A stretch of 64,000 bases of DNA from Rhodospirillaceae bacterium (GTDB taxonomy: Bacteria > Pseudomonadota > Alphaproteobacteria > MPNO01 > UBA2964). The position numbers were made by a program, and so were the translations under genes. Positions 25,849-34,513 of this stretch are shown in pieces (positions within the stretch are counted from its first letter, which is position 1; each line of letters starts with the position of its first letter). Location of the stretch: NCBI GenBank assembly GCA_002720855.1, contig PBIN01000014.1:457619-521618 (forward strand). Direction: 5' to 3'. Below the pieces are notes generated by a model that made no database searches, was not told the DNA's origin, and worked only from the letters and a program-made list of their open reading frames with translations.

Positions 25849-27162
25849 ATGGAATGGTATGAGGCTGGAGGCCTTCTTTTAGGCTGTGTAGTTGCGGGAA
25901 TGGCGCTGGGTTTTCCTGTCGCCTTCACATTTATGATCACCAACGTGATCGGAATTTTTATATTCTCGGGCGGCTGGCCGGTTCTGCCGCAGATCGCCGA
26001 TAACGCAACCAATCTGATTACGTCATTTACGCTCTCTCCGATCCCGATGTTCATTCTGATGGGATCAATGTTTTTTCATACCGGTTTGGCGATCCGGGTA
26101 TTTGATGCGCTTGATAAGTTGCTTGGGAAAATTCCAGGCCGTCTTTGCTATTTGACGGTTATCGGCGGCTCGCTTTTCTCGACATTGACAGGGTCAACGA
26201 TGGCCAACACGGCCATGTTGGGGTCGTTGCTGGTTCCCGAAATGACCCGTCGCGGATACAACAAGAAAATGTCCATGGGGCCGATCCTCGGTACGGGCGG
26301 CCTTGCCATGATTATCCCGCCATCATCATTGGGCGTGCTGCTGGCCAGCATCGCTCAGGTAGATGTTGGACGGCTTCTGATCGCTGGATTGTTACCTGGA
26401 TTACTGCTGGCAGTTCTCTATGCCGCCATGATCACCTTCTTGCTCTGGAAAAACCCCGAGTCAGCACCAAGTTATGAAGTCGAACCCACGACGTGGAAAG
26501 AAAAAGTCTACCAGATCTGCGTCAATATTCTTCCGATGGGGCTGGTGGTCTTTATGGTCATCGGGTTTATCGTACTGGGGTGGGCCACGCCGTCTGAGTC
26601 AGCTTCGTTCGGTGTTGTTGGTGTTGTAATTCTCGCGGTTGCACGCCGGGTGTTTACTTGGGATGCGTTCAAGACGTCGTTGCAGGGGACAATTCGCGTC
26701 GCCGGTATGGTGTTCTTTATCCTGATGAACTCGACGGTATTCAGCCAGTTGTTGTCCATGTCTGGTGCAAGTCGTGGTCTTGTTAGCTGGGCGACCGGCT
26801 TTGATGTTCCGCCACTGTTGATCCTGACCTGTATGTTCCTGGTGCTGATCTTGCTCGGTATGTTCATGGATCAGGTCTCGATGATGCTGATCACCGTGCC
26901 GATCTTCTATCCGCTGGCGACCTCATTGGGATATGACCCGATCTGGTTCTCGCTGATCGTCCTTATGTCTTTGGAGATGAGCGCTACAACGCCGCCATTT
27001 GGATTGCTGTTATTTATAATGTTAGGGATGGTTCGAGGGACGACTCTGTTCGAAGTCGCCATGGCGGCGATGCCGTACCTGTTCTGCGACCTTGTCCTGA
27101 TCATCATTCTCGTTATTGCACCCGGGGTGGCATTATATTTGCCAAGCCTTATGGGGACTTAG
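25849..27162 (+). CDS. TRAP transporter large permease subunit (DctM family)
   Basis: This 437-residue membrane protein has about a dozen hydrophobic segments. DctM hallmarks are PMFILMGSMFFHTGLAIRVF, the substrate/ion region GSTMANTAMLGSLLVPEM and the repeat-related LLGMFMDQVSMMLITVPIF. It uses a sodium gradient to import the ligand delivered by DctP. It closes the TRAP operon and is followed by a terminator. It is closely similar to the dctM at 38736, so the two systems share ancestry. Confidence 0.93.
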   Translation: MEWYEAGGLLLGCVVAGMALGFPVAFTFMITNVIGIFIFSGGWPVLPQIADNATNLITSFTLSPIPMFILMGSMFFHTGLAIRVFDALDKLLGKIPGRLCYLTVIGGSLFSTLTGSTMANTAMLGSLLVPEMTRRGYNKKMSMGPILGTGGLAMIIPPSSLGVLLASIAQVDVGRLLIAGLLPGLLLAVLYAAMITFLLWKNPESAPSYEVEPTTWKEKVYQICVNILPMGLVVFMVIGFIVLGWATPSESASFGVVGVVILAVARRVFTWDAFKTSLQGTIRVAGMVFFILMNSTVFSQLLSMSGASRGLVSWATGFDVPPLLILTCMFLVLILLGMFMDQVSMMLITVPIFYPLATSLGYDPIWFSLIVLMSLEMSATTPPFGLLLFIMLGMVRGTTLFEVAMAAMPYLFCDLVLIIILVIAPGVALYLPSLMGT

Positions 27163-27194
27163 GGGGAGGCAGGCGGAGTCCGTCTGCACTATAG

Positions 27195-27232
27195 AAAAAA
27201 GCGGTCCGGTGGGGGAACAACGGGCCGTTTTT
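27195..27232 (+). terminator. Terminator after dctM
   Basis: A run of A's and CGGTCCG pair with CGGGCCG and TTTTT (one G-U pair and one bulged G), with a 12-base loop. It lies 33 bases after the dctM stop and may also serve the convergent gene. Confidence 0.65.
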
Positions 27233-27252
27233 CTTTAAAGGGGCGCTAAACC

Positions 27253-28497
27253 TTAGGCAAAGACTGCGTCGTCATCGTCATCGAAGATGTCAAAATCGCC
27301 GTCGCCGCCACCGATGTCGTCCAGGATCGGTTCCGGTCCTTTCCGAGCCACCGTTTCGCGTAATCGTCCACGGGTCTTGTCCCCGAAAACCCCATCCACC
27401 TTTAACGGTATGTCGTCTCTCTCCACGCGGTTAAGGGAGGATTGCAGCGTGGATACCCTGGCCGGCATCGCATCGTTACCCGCATTCCCTATGAACGTGT
27501 CGATGACTTGCTTGACGCCATCTGCGACCGGTTGGCCAGCCGGCGTGAGCGCCGGCGCGATGTCGGTGGGAAAGGGGCGGTCGCCTTCGCGGCCGTCCGT
27601 GAAGGCTCGCCGGTGCGCTTCCGTCACGGCATTTTCCGCCTTCGCACGGTTGGGATCGTTCGATAGCATGGCGCCTTTCACGCGGGTCAGCCGGTTTATC
27701 TCCGGTTCGGTGAGTTGTTCGGGCGGCTTGCTGAGGATTTCTGCCACCGTCTCTTGCCCGCCGAGAGCAGCACGCTCGATCTTTTTGGCAGCAGGGGTAT
27801 GATTGATGGTGTCGTCTAAAAAGTTATTTTTCGGTTTACCTGGGTCCTCGACGGATGAGTCGGGAAGTTCAAGTCTGCCGTCAGGCCGGTCATCTGGGAT
27901 ACGGCCTTCTTCATCCGGTTCGGAGGATGGCAGTGATATGCGCTCACGCGGTTTCTTCGGATTGAAGCCACCGGCTGGTTTGGAGAGATCATTTTCTATG
28001 CCGTGAAATTTATTTAGAAATTCGTCTTCAGAAATAATTTTTTTAATATTTATTTTTGCACTTTCAAGAACTGCGCGGATTACAGAATTACTATTTTGCC
28101 CCCAGTATTCACTGGTCAAAATTGATCTTTCACCGTCTGTTCTATCCCCGTCGAGATTGAATAGGTCATAGTTAATCCCAGCCTCTCCGATTTCTTTCGC
28201 CTTTTTAACCATTTCATTCCATAGGGTTTCCGGGTCACGGTCTCCAATATCTATTCGCTTTGCCTTTCGGTTCGATGGTGTGTCCTCTTTTCCATAGGCG
28301 TCTTTTGACTCTCGCAAGGGGATATCTGCTTGGACCTCAATTGTCCCAAAGGTTGGAGGTAAACCACCTGGTCCTCCTCGAATTACACGCTCGCCACCTT
28401 TACCATCCCGGTAGACAAGATAGGCATGTTGTTGGCCCGTCATTTCATGAAACGCGGGCGTCGATTCGAAATAGATACCTGCTGGGAGTTTTTGCAT
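27253..28497 (-). CDS. Modular protein of unknown function with PG-binding-like repeat and acidic tail
   Basis: This 414-residue protein has no signal peptide. Four parts can be seen. Residues 1-165 look globular, with HAYLVYRDGKGG and YWGQNSNSVIRAVL; a His then a GxNSNS motif recalls permuted papain-like (NlpC/P60-related, DUF3750-type) folds. Residues 165-235 form a Pro/Asp/Glu linker. Residues 235-340 look helical. Residues 345-395 resemble a peptidoglycan-binding repeat (LKVDGVFGDKTRGRLRETV), and the end is very acidic (FDIFDDDDDAVFA). DNA for residues near 115-165 is AT-rich, unlike the rest. A start at 28497 follows GGAGGG by ten bases. A secreted effector or toxin is possible but unproven. 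Confidence 0.6.
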   Translation of the reverse strand: MQKLPAGIYFESTPAFHEMTGQQHAYLVYRDGKGGERVIRGGPGGLPPTFGTIEVQADIPLRESKDAYGKEDTPSNRKAKRIDIGDRDPETLWNEMVKKAKEIGEAGINYDLFNLDGDRTDGERSILTSEYWGQNSNSVIRAVLESAKINIKKIISEDEFLNKFHGIENDLSKPAGGFNPKKPRERISLPSSEPDEEGRIPDDRPDGRLELPDSSVEDPGKPKNNFLDDTINHTPAAKKIERAALGGQETVAEILSKPPEQLTEPEINRLTRVKGAMLSNDPNRAKAENAVTEAHRRAFTDGREGDRPFPTDIAPALTPAGQPVADGVKQVIDTFIGNAGNDAMPARVSTLQSSLNRVERDDIPLKVDGVFGDKTRGRLRETVARKGPEPILDDIGGGDGDFDIFDDDDDAVFA

Positions 28498-28624
28498 ATT
28501 AGGTTTTCCCTCCTATAATTAATCGATGAAATAACCAAATGGCTGTGCAACCATAAGATTTAAATGGCGGGTCAAATCAATTGGGTCATGTCGGCAGTTG
28601 AATTGATTTTCAAAGAGGCTCTAT

Positions 28625-29179
28625 GTGACTGAAAATGAAATTGAGGCACAAAAGGACCGGGCTCTTCGTAGGAGTATTGGGTTGCTTTTACTATATTTTG
28701 GTTCAGTTGCTATCGGAACGATTCTGGTCGCAGCTACTGTAAAAATGGACCGTCCGGTTGGTATATCCAATGATGTTGGCGAGGCCATCGAATATGGTAC
28801 GGTAATAGTTTCCTACTTTGGTGTTTTGTTTTGTGTGACGACAAGCTTCTGCATGGCCCGCTCGAAAAAGAAATTTACCGATGTTTGGAGAATGAGTTCC
28901 GTTACGAGTGGATTAGGGTTTTTCTCGACCCCAGTGTTGGTTTGTTAGGGGTTTACGATTTACTTAGGTTCATATCTTGGTGAGCCACTTATCCTTGCAG
29001 CGTTGGTTGCGACGCCTTTTCTCATTGGTCTTTGGTGGGTTTATATGCGGTCTCGTCTTTGGCTGGAGACTGCATCGACTTGGAATATTAAAACCAAAGT
29101 AGCGCTGCATTTTCTGCAAGTCTTATTTTCTTTCGCTCTTTTTTTCGGAATTATGGGAGCCGTGCTCCATGAGTATTAA
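28625..29179 (+). pseudogene. Membrane protein gene interrupted by one in-frame TAG codon
   Basis: A GTG start at 28625 follows AGAGG by six bases. The frame runs 107 codons with two hydrophobic segments (SIGLLLLYFGSVAIGTILVA and VIVSYFGVLFCVTTSFCMA), hits TAG at 28946-28948, and then stays open in the same frame for 76 codons to TAA at 29177. The part after the stop reads GFTIYLGSYLGEPLILAAL and ends with another segment (LHFLQVLFSFALFFGIMGAV) plus HEY. Continuous coding character on both sides means a four-segment membrane protein of about 184 residues split by a nonsense mutation. A shortened but functional 107-residue product, or suppression of the stop, cannot be excluded. No family is recognised. 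The surrounding DNA is AT-rich. Confidence 0.75.
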
Positions 29180-29304
29180 CGGTCACCATCAACGAGTGTG
29201 TCGGATTATGGTATAATTACCAAAATTAAGTACATAAGTCAATATTTAAAGGTATAAATACCTCAACATGAATTGTCTATAATCATTTAAAAAAAATTCG
29301 CCGG

Positions 29305-30339
29305 TTATCCGAGTAGTTCGTCTCGTATAATCGCAGCGCCGCCTGCCATTGCTTTGAGCTTGCCGAAGGCGACGTCTCGGCTGAGGTATTTCATGCCGCA
29401 GTCCGGGGCGACCAGCAGTTGTTCTGCGGGCACGTAAGCCATTGCCGCTCGAATGCGTTCGGCGACAATTTCAGGTGTTTCTACTGTTTCGTCGCTGAGG
29501 TCCAGTACACCAACAACAATTTTTTTACCTTTTAGGGCACCGAGCGCGGCAGGATCGAGACCGGGTTGCGCGGCTTCGATCGATATTTGGTCCGCATTGC
29601 AGTTTGCGAGTTCGGGCAAGAATGAATAGCCGTTCGGTTTGTCCTTTACAGCGTGTGCATAGCCAAAACACATATGCACGGCCGTTGTACCGGCGGCGCC
29701 CTCCAAAGCACGATTTATAACTTTGACGGCATAACGTTTCGCTTCTTGAGGCTTAGCCTGCATCCAGGGTTCGTCGATCTGAACAACATTGGCTCCGGCG
29801 GCAAAAAGCTCAAGGACCTCTTCGTTAACCGCTTCCGCATAAGCCATCGCACATGCCTCGTCATTACCATAAAATTCGTCCACAGCAGTTTGGGTCATGG
29901 TAAAGGGGCCGGGCAGGGTGATCTTAATTTCCTGGTTTGTATTGGCCCGCAAAAATTCGACGTCTCTAATTTCTATTGGTGTTGATCGTCTGATGGGGCC
30001 CGTAACACGCGGCACGAGGATCGGGCGACCCGAACGCCCCGGTACTTCGGCCGGATGGTCGATATCGACGCCCTCAAGCGCTGTTGCAAATCGGTTGGAA
30101 TAGCTTTCGCGGCGTATTTCGCCGTCAGTTATAACGTCAATCCCTGCGCGTTCCATATCGCGAATAGCGGCAAGCGTTGCAGCATCCTGCGCTTCTTCCA
30201 GATGATCTGCAGGGATGCGCCAAATATCATGCGCCCGAACGCGCGGCGGAACGATTGCTTTGAGCATCTCCCGGTCCACCAGCCAATCTGGCTGTACGTA
30301 ACTACCCACGACAGTGGTTTTTAACACCGGTTCGCTCAT
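29305..30339 (-). CDS. MetE C-terminal-domain-like protein (cobalamin-independent methionine synthase family)
   Basis: This 344-residue barrel corresponds to the catalytic C-terminal half of MetE. Zinc and substrate residues are visible: TAVHMCFGYAH (His and Cys), QISIEAAQPG (Glu) and VAPDCGMKYLSR (Cys). The N-terminal half of full MetE is absent, as in archaeal and other core-MetE proteins. These transfer methyl groups to a thiol, or act on other methylated or epoxide substrates. The ATG at 30339 follows GGAG by six bases. No MetX/MesX-like partner lies beside it; its neighbours are a divergent glutathione transferase and uptake genes, so a catabolic demethylation role is possible. Confidence 0.83.
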   Translation of the reverse strand: MSEPVLKTTVVGSYVQPDWLVDREMLKAIVPPRVRAHDIWRIPADHLEEAQDAATLAAIRDMERAGIDVITDGEIRRESYSNRFATALEGVDIDHPAEVPGRSGRPILVPRVTGPIRRSTPIEIRDVEFLRANTNQEIKITLPGPFTMTQTAVDEFYGNDEACAMAYAEAVNEEVLELFAAGANVVQIDEPWMQAKPQEAKRYAVKVINRALEGAAGTTAVHMCFGYAHAVKDKPNGYSFLPELANCNADQISIEAAQPGLDPAALGALKGKKIVVGVLDLSDETVETPEIVAERIRAAMAYVPAEQLLVAPDCGMKYLSRDVAFGKLKAMAGGAAIIRDELLG

Positions 30340-30442
30340 CCTGTTCTCCACCTTCGGCCGTTGTCTGGGTGGCTCCTTTGCACGATAATCCGCCGCTACT
30401 TTGTAATATGCAATGCTCGTTTCGGAAGACGAAGGAAAAGGG

Positions 30443-31237
30443 ATGATTGAGCTCTATCACAATGGAATGTCGACCTGCTCTCAAAAAGTTCGGATAACGC
30501 TTGCGGAGAAAGGTCAGGAATTCACGTCGCATCATTTCAACCTTCGCGCCCGCGATCAGCATGATCCGGAATATCTAGCACTCAATCCGAATGGCGTCGT
30601 GCCCACCATTATCCACGACAGCAATGTGGTCTACGAATCCGCTGTCATTGATGAATATCTCGACACGGTATTTCCTGAACCGCGATTGCGCCCGGAGTCT
30701 CCCTATGAATGCGCCAAAATGCGTATATGGGTTAAACAGCTCGATGAAGGTCTGCATGCAGCGAGTGCAACGATCAGCGCCTGTATTGCGTTTCGATATC
30801 AGTTCATGGAGGGTAAAACGCCCGAACAGTTGAAGCAAACGCTGGATGGTTTTGTCGATCCTGGTAAGCGGGCGCGGATGACTGAGAACGTCATGAAAGG
30901 TGTAGAGTCATCGTTTTTCAAACCCGCGATCAAACGCGTGATTAAAATGCTGGATGATATGGAAAAAGCGCTGAATGATGGCGCATGGATGACGGGTGAC
31001 ACATATTCTTTGGCCGACATTGCCTTTACGCCCTATGTAAACCGGGTGGCGCATCTGCAGCAGGACTGGCTGTTCGAAACGCGGCCCAATGTAGCAGACT
31101 GGTTTGTTCGTATTCGCGCACGGCCCTCTTTCAAGACCGCTATGACCGATTGGTTTATTCCTGACTTTCTGACCCTGATGGAAGCAAGGGGCGGTGAAAA
31201 CCGGGATAACGTCCGCGCTGTAATTCAAGCTGAATAG
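30443..31237 (+). CDS. Glutathione S-transferase family protein, LigF-like
   Basis: This protein of 264 residues has an N-terminal thioredoxin fold starting MIELYHNGMSTCSQKVRITL, glutathione-site residues in NGVVPTIIHD and YESAVIDEYLDTVFPEPRLR, and a helical C-terminal domain with GDTYSLADIAFTPYVNR. The extended C-terminal domain and the segment after the thioredoxin fold resemble the LigF/LigE beta-etherase group, which cleaves aryl ethers in lignin dimers with glutathione; other members only detoxify or isomerise. I chose ATG 30443, seven bases after GAAGG-type ribosome sequence, over an ATG 30 bases upstream. It is divergent from the MetE-like gene and precedes the Liv operon. Confidence 0.83.
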   Translation: MIELYHNGMSTCSQKVRITLAEKGQEFTSHHFNLRARDQHDPEYLALNPNGVVPTIIHDSNVVYESAVIDEYLDTVFPEPRLRPESPYECAKMRIWVKQLDEGLHAASATISACIAFRYQFMEGKTPEQLKQTLDGFVDPGKRARMTENVMKGVESSFFKPAIKRVIKMLDDMEKALNDGAWMTGDTYSLADIAFTPYVNRVAHLQQDWLFETRPNVADWFVRIRARPSFKTAMTDWFIPDFLTLMEARGGENRDNVRAVIQAE

Positions 31238-31362
31238 CCATTTCGGATGGCGATAACCACAAATTGACGGTTGGCAGAATGCACTCATACGGTACTATCT
31301 CTGCGAATTCTAAATGGGGTTCGATTTCGCCCCGCAAAATTCATGTATGGGAGAAATTCAGG

Positions 31363-32562
31363 ATGAAGAAAGCACTTGTTTTTGGAATTTCAGCGCTTGC
31401 TCTGACACTTGCCGGACCACAGGCAATTGCAGCCAAGGCGAAGAAAATAAAAATTGGGTTTGTGACGACGTTGTCAGGCGGTCCTGGCGTTATCGGAAAA
31501 GATATGCGCAATTCAGTACAGATTGCCCTTGATCATCTTGGGGGCAAGATGGGCGGTATTCCTGTCGAAGTAATCTTCGAAGACGATCAGGTCAAACCGG
31601 AGGTCGGTAAACAAAAGACCGAGAAACTTTTGCACAAGGATAAAGTCGATATCGTTTCCGGCTTTATTTGGTCGCATGTTGTTTTGGCATCCCGGAACAG
31701 TGTTGTTAAAGCTGGGAAATTCCTGATTATTTCCAACGCTGGCACCTCAAAAATCGCCGGTCGTCTATGCCACAAAAACATCTTTTCAACGTCGTGGCAG
31801 AATGACCAGGTGCCGATGGCAATGGGTGAGGTTCTTAACAAGCGTGGCGTAAAGAGCCTCTATGTTGTTGCGCCGAACTATGCTGCCGGCCGGGATATGG
31901 TCGCCGGTGTTGAGCGGACCTTTAAAGGTAAAATTCTTGGTAAAGATCTTACCAAATGGCCTACTCAGTTGGATTTCTCGGCTGAGCTCGCTAAAGCACG
32001 TGCTTCAAAAGCAGATGGTGTGTTCATTTTCTATCCGGGTAGGGCGACGAACGCATTCATGCGTCAGTATGCGCAAGCGGGTTTGACCAAAACGCCGCTT
32101 TATTCGGTGTTTAGCGTTGATTCTCTGAGCTTGCCGAAGCTACAGCAAGCGAAACTACAAAACGTGTTGGGTACCTATTCCACACAGTTTTGGTCGCCAG
32201 ACTTAGACACCCCGGTCAATAAGAAGTTCGTGGCTGATTACCGCAAGAAGTTTGGTAGCTACCCGTCTCACTATGGTGCGCAGAGTTATGACTCGATAAT
32301 GCTGATTGATAGTGCTGTTCGGGCTGTTGGTGGCGATCTGAAGAAAATGGATGCGATGCGGGCCGCATTCCGCAAAGCGGATTACGGTTCTGTCAGAGGA
32401 AAATATGTCTATGGAAACAACCATTTCCCAATCCAGGACTTCTATTTGCGCGAAGTTGTTAAAGACAGTGATGGAAAGTGGACAACAAAGATTGTCCAGA
32501 AGGTTTATTCCAACCACCAGGACGTCTATGCCAAAAAGTGCAAGATGAAAAAAACCTGGTAA
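31363..32562 (+). CDS. ABC transporter substrate-binding protein, branched-chain amino acid (LivJ) type
   Basis: This 399-residue periplasmic binding protein (peripla_BP_6 family) has a signal peptide (GISALALTLAGPQAIA) followed by KIKIGFVTTLSGGPGVIGKD, the typical first strand and ligand loop. The ATG at 31363 follows GGGAGAAATTCAGG. Relatives bind amino acids, but many in catabolic islands bind aromatic acids, amides or ureas. It leads a five-gene importer operon; a palindromic hairpin separates it from the permeases, usual where much binding protein is needed. Confidence 0.9.
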   Translation: MKKALVFGISALALTLAGPQAIAAKAKKIKIGFVTTLSGGPGVIGKDMRNSVQIALDHLGGKMGGIPVEVIFEDDQVKPEVGKQKTEKLLHKDKVDIVSGFIWSHVVLASRNSVVKAGKFLIISNAGTSKIAGRLCHKNIFSTSWQNDQVPMAMGEVLNKRGVKSLYVVAPNYAAGRDMVAGVERTFKGKILGKDLTKWPTQLDFSAELAKARASKADGVFIFYPGRATNAFMRQYAQAGLTKTPLYSVFSVDSLSLPKLQQAKLQNVLGTYSTQFWSPDLDTPVNKKFVADYRKKFGSYPSHYGAQSYDSIMLIDSAVRAVGGDLKKMDAMRAAFRKADYGSVRGKYVYGNNHFPIQDFYLREVVKDSDGKWTTKIVQKVYSNHQDVYAKKCKMKKTW

Positions 32563-32582
32563 CCTGATTTGATCGTATAGGG

Positions 32583-32606
32583 ACGGGGACGCATGTGCGT
32601 CCCCGT
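32583..32606 (+). other. Perfect palindrome/hairpin between livJ-like and livH-like genes
   Basis: An uninterrupted 24-base palindrome (ACGGGGACGCA and complement around TG) lies 20 bases after the binding-protein stop, followed by only TTT. It can protect the binding-protein mRNA or partly stop transcription, which would yield more binding protein than permease. Confidence 0.7.
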
Positions 32607-32629
32607 TTCACGTTCAAAAGGGAATCTCG

Positions 32630-33553
32630 ATGGTTGATCCCGCTCTACTTTTTGAGCAGCTCTTTAACGGTGTTCAGTACGGCATTCTGCTGTTTTTGCT
32701 CGCCGCCGGGCTGACGCTCGTGTTCGGCATTATGGACATGATGAATCTGGCGCACGGCTCGCTTTACATGATGGGGGCTTATATCGCGGCCACCGTCACG
32801 CTTGCGGCGGACTCATTTTTGTTGGGTATCGCAGTTGCCCTACCGGCAACGCTTATTTTGGGCGTTGTGTTGGAGGTCATCGTCTTGAGGCGTTTATATG
32901 ACCGGGGGCATCTGGATCAGGTGCTCGCGACTTTCGGGATGATCCTCTTCTTTAATGAGTTGGTACGTTTGATCTGGGGGCCTGAAGGAATTGAAGTACC
33001 ATTGCCAACCATCCTCAACCAATCTCTAACGCTTTTTACGATCCCGTTGCCGATCTATCGTATTGTTGTGATTGCTGTAGGACTGCTTGTGGCGGCGTTC
33101 CTTTACTTTTTGGTCGTCAAGACCCGCACAGGCATGTTGATCCGGGCAGGCGCATCCAATCGCGAGATGATTGGTGCCTTGGGTATTGATATTAAACGTG
33201 TTTTTACTTTGGTTTTCGGGCTTGGTGCAGCGCTCGCGGCTCTTGCAGGCGTGATGGCAGGACCAATTTTTGCAGCGACCATTGGCATGGGCGAACACAT
33301 TCTTATTCAGGTGCTCGTCGTTATTGTGATTGGAGGAATCGGTTCAATCCGGGGTGCTTTTGTCGGTGCTTTGCTGATCGGCGTTATCGAGATTCTTGGG
33401 CGGTCGTTCCTAGATGATTTGTTCAAACTGTTCATGCCGGTTAATGCTGCTGAAACCGCGGCACCAGCCGTAGCATCGATGTTGATTTACATATTGATGG
33501 CGGGCGTTTTGTTTTTCCGGCCGCAAGGTCTATTCCCGGCACGGAGCGGTTAG
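32630..33553 (+). CDS. Branched-chain amino acid-type ABC permease, LivH-like
   Basis: This 307-residue inner-membrane permease starts LLFEQLFNGVQYGILLFLLA and has the LivH segment FGIMDMMNLAHGSLYMMGAY and the coupling region near AGASNREMIGALGID. It ends in FFRPQGLFP, typical of the family. It forms the membrane channel with the LivM-like protein, whose gene starts three bases later. Confidence 0.92.
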   Translation: MVDPALLFEQLFNGVQYGILLFLLAAGLTLVFGIMDMMNLAHGSLYMMGAYIAATVTLAADSFLLGIAVALPATLILGVVLEVIVLRRLYDRGHLDQVLATFGMILFFNELVRLIWGPEGIEVPLPTILNQSLTLFTIPLPIYRIVVIAVGLLVAAFLYFLVVKTRTGMLIRAGASNREMIGALGIDIKRVFTLVFGLGAALAALAGVMAGPIFAATIGMGEHILIQVLVVIVIGGIGSIRGAFVGALLIGVIEILGRSFLDDLFKLFMPVNAAETAAPAVASMLIYILMAGVLFFRPQGLFPARSG

Positions 33554-33556
33554 CGG

Positions 33557-34513
33557 ATGAAGTTTGACCGCCAGGCCATTGTTGTTGCAATCGTCTTTGT
33601 ACTGCTTGCATTCGTTCCGCTTATCGCGTCGCTGACCGAAGTACCATTTTATCTTGATCTTGGACGACGCATGATGATCCTCGCCATTGGTGCGCTAAGC
33701 CTGAATCTGATCATGGGATATGGCGGTATGATCAGTTTTGGTCATGCGGTATTTATCGGCATTGGCGCCTATGTTGTCGGTATCTGCGCCGAACATGAAA
33801 TTGTTAGCGGGTTTATTCAGTGGCCATTGGCATTGCTGGCTTGCGCCGTGGTCGCTGTGATTTTTGGATCGATAAGCCTACGAACCCGTGGCGTCTATTT
33901 CATTATGATTACCCTCGCGCTTGCGCAGATGATGTATTTCCTCGGCGTTAGTGTAGATCGATATGGCGGTGATGACGGTTTGCCACTGGCCGAACCCAGC
34001 GACTTTTCGAGTCTCATTGATCTAAGCGAAAAAACCAGCCTGTATTATCTTGTCTTTGTTCTTTTGCTTCTATGCCTCTGGATATGCCAACGGCTTGTTA
34101 ATTCACGCTTTGGAATGGTCATTCAAGGAGCAAGGTCCAATGAAGCCCGCATGGAGGCAATCGGGTTTCCAACCTTTCGCTATAAACTGACAGCATTTGT
34201 AATTGCCGGTGTAATGGCTGGCCTTGCGGGCGCCTTGTTGGCGAATCATACGGATTTCGTTAATCCTGACATGATGCATTGGACCCGTTCCGGAGATCTT
34301 ATCATTATGGTTTTGCTCGGCGGTATGGGTAGTCTTGCAGGACCCATCGTCGGCGCTCTTGTTTTTATCCTTTTGGAGGAGGCTCTCACCGGCGTCACCG
34401 AGTACTGGCAATTGATATTTGGACCCTTCCTTATTTTGGTCGTCCTTTATGCGCGCGGTGGTCTCCTTGGGTTTCTTGAAAAACAACCGTCCTCGGAGAA
34501 AACCCGTGGTTGA
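33557..34513 (+). CDS. Branched-chain amino acid-type ABC permease, LivM-like
   Basis: This 318-residue permease has the LivM hallmark LSLNLIMGYGGMISFGHAVF near residue 45 and the coupling-helix region GARSNEARMEAIGFPTFRYK. About nine hydrophobic segments are visible. Its 3' end overlaps the start of the LivG-like gene. Confidence 0.92.
   Translation: MKFDRQAIVVAIVFVLLAFVPLIASLTEVPFYLDLGRRMMILAIGALSLNLIMGYGGMISFGHAVFIGIGAYVVGICAEHEIVSGFIQWPLALLACAVVAVIFGSISLRTRGVYFIMITLALAQMMYFLGVSVDRYGGDDGLPLAEPSDFSSLIDLSEKTSLYYLVFVLLLLCLWICQRLVNSRFGMVIQGARSNEARMEAIGFPTFRYKLTAFVIAGVMAGLAGALLANHTDFVNPDMMHWTRSGDLIIMVLLGGMGSLAGPIVGALVFILLEEALTGVTEYWQLIFGPFLILVVLYARGGLLGFLEKQPSSEKTRG

Noticed and set aside
28625-29179. 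Pyrrolysine at the in-frame TAG
   Set aside because: The protein is a small membrane protein, not a methylamine methyltransferase, and no pyl genes are visible.
29250-29263. Short palindrome AGGTATAAATACCT in AT-rich DNA
   Set aside because: It has no T-run or spacing that would mark a terminator or operator, and such motifs are expected by chance in AT-rich stretches.
29305-30339. Broken metE because only the C-terminal half is present
   Set aside because: All zinc and substrate residues are kept, there is a good ribosome site and no remnant of an N-terminal half upstream, so it is a complete core-MetE-type protein.
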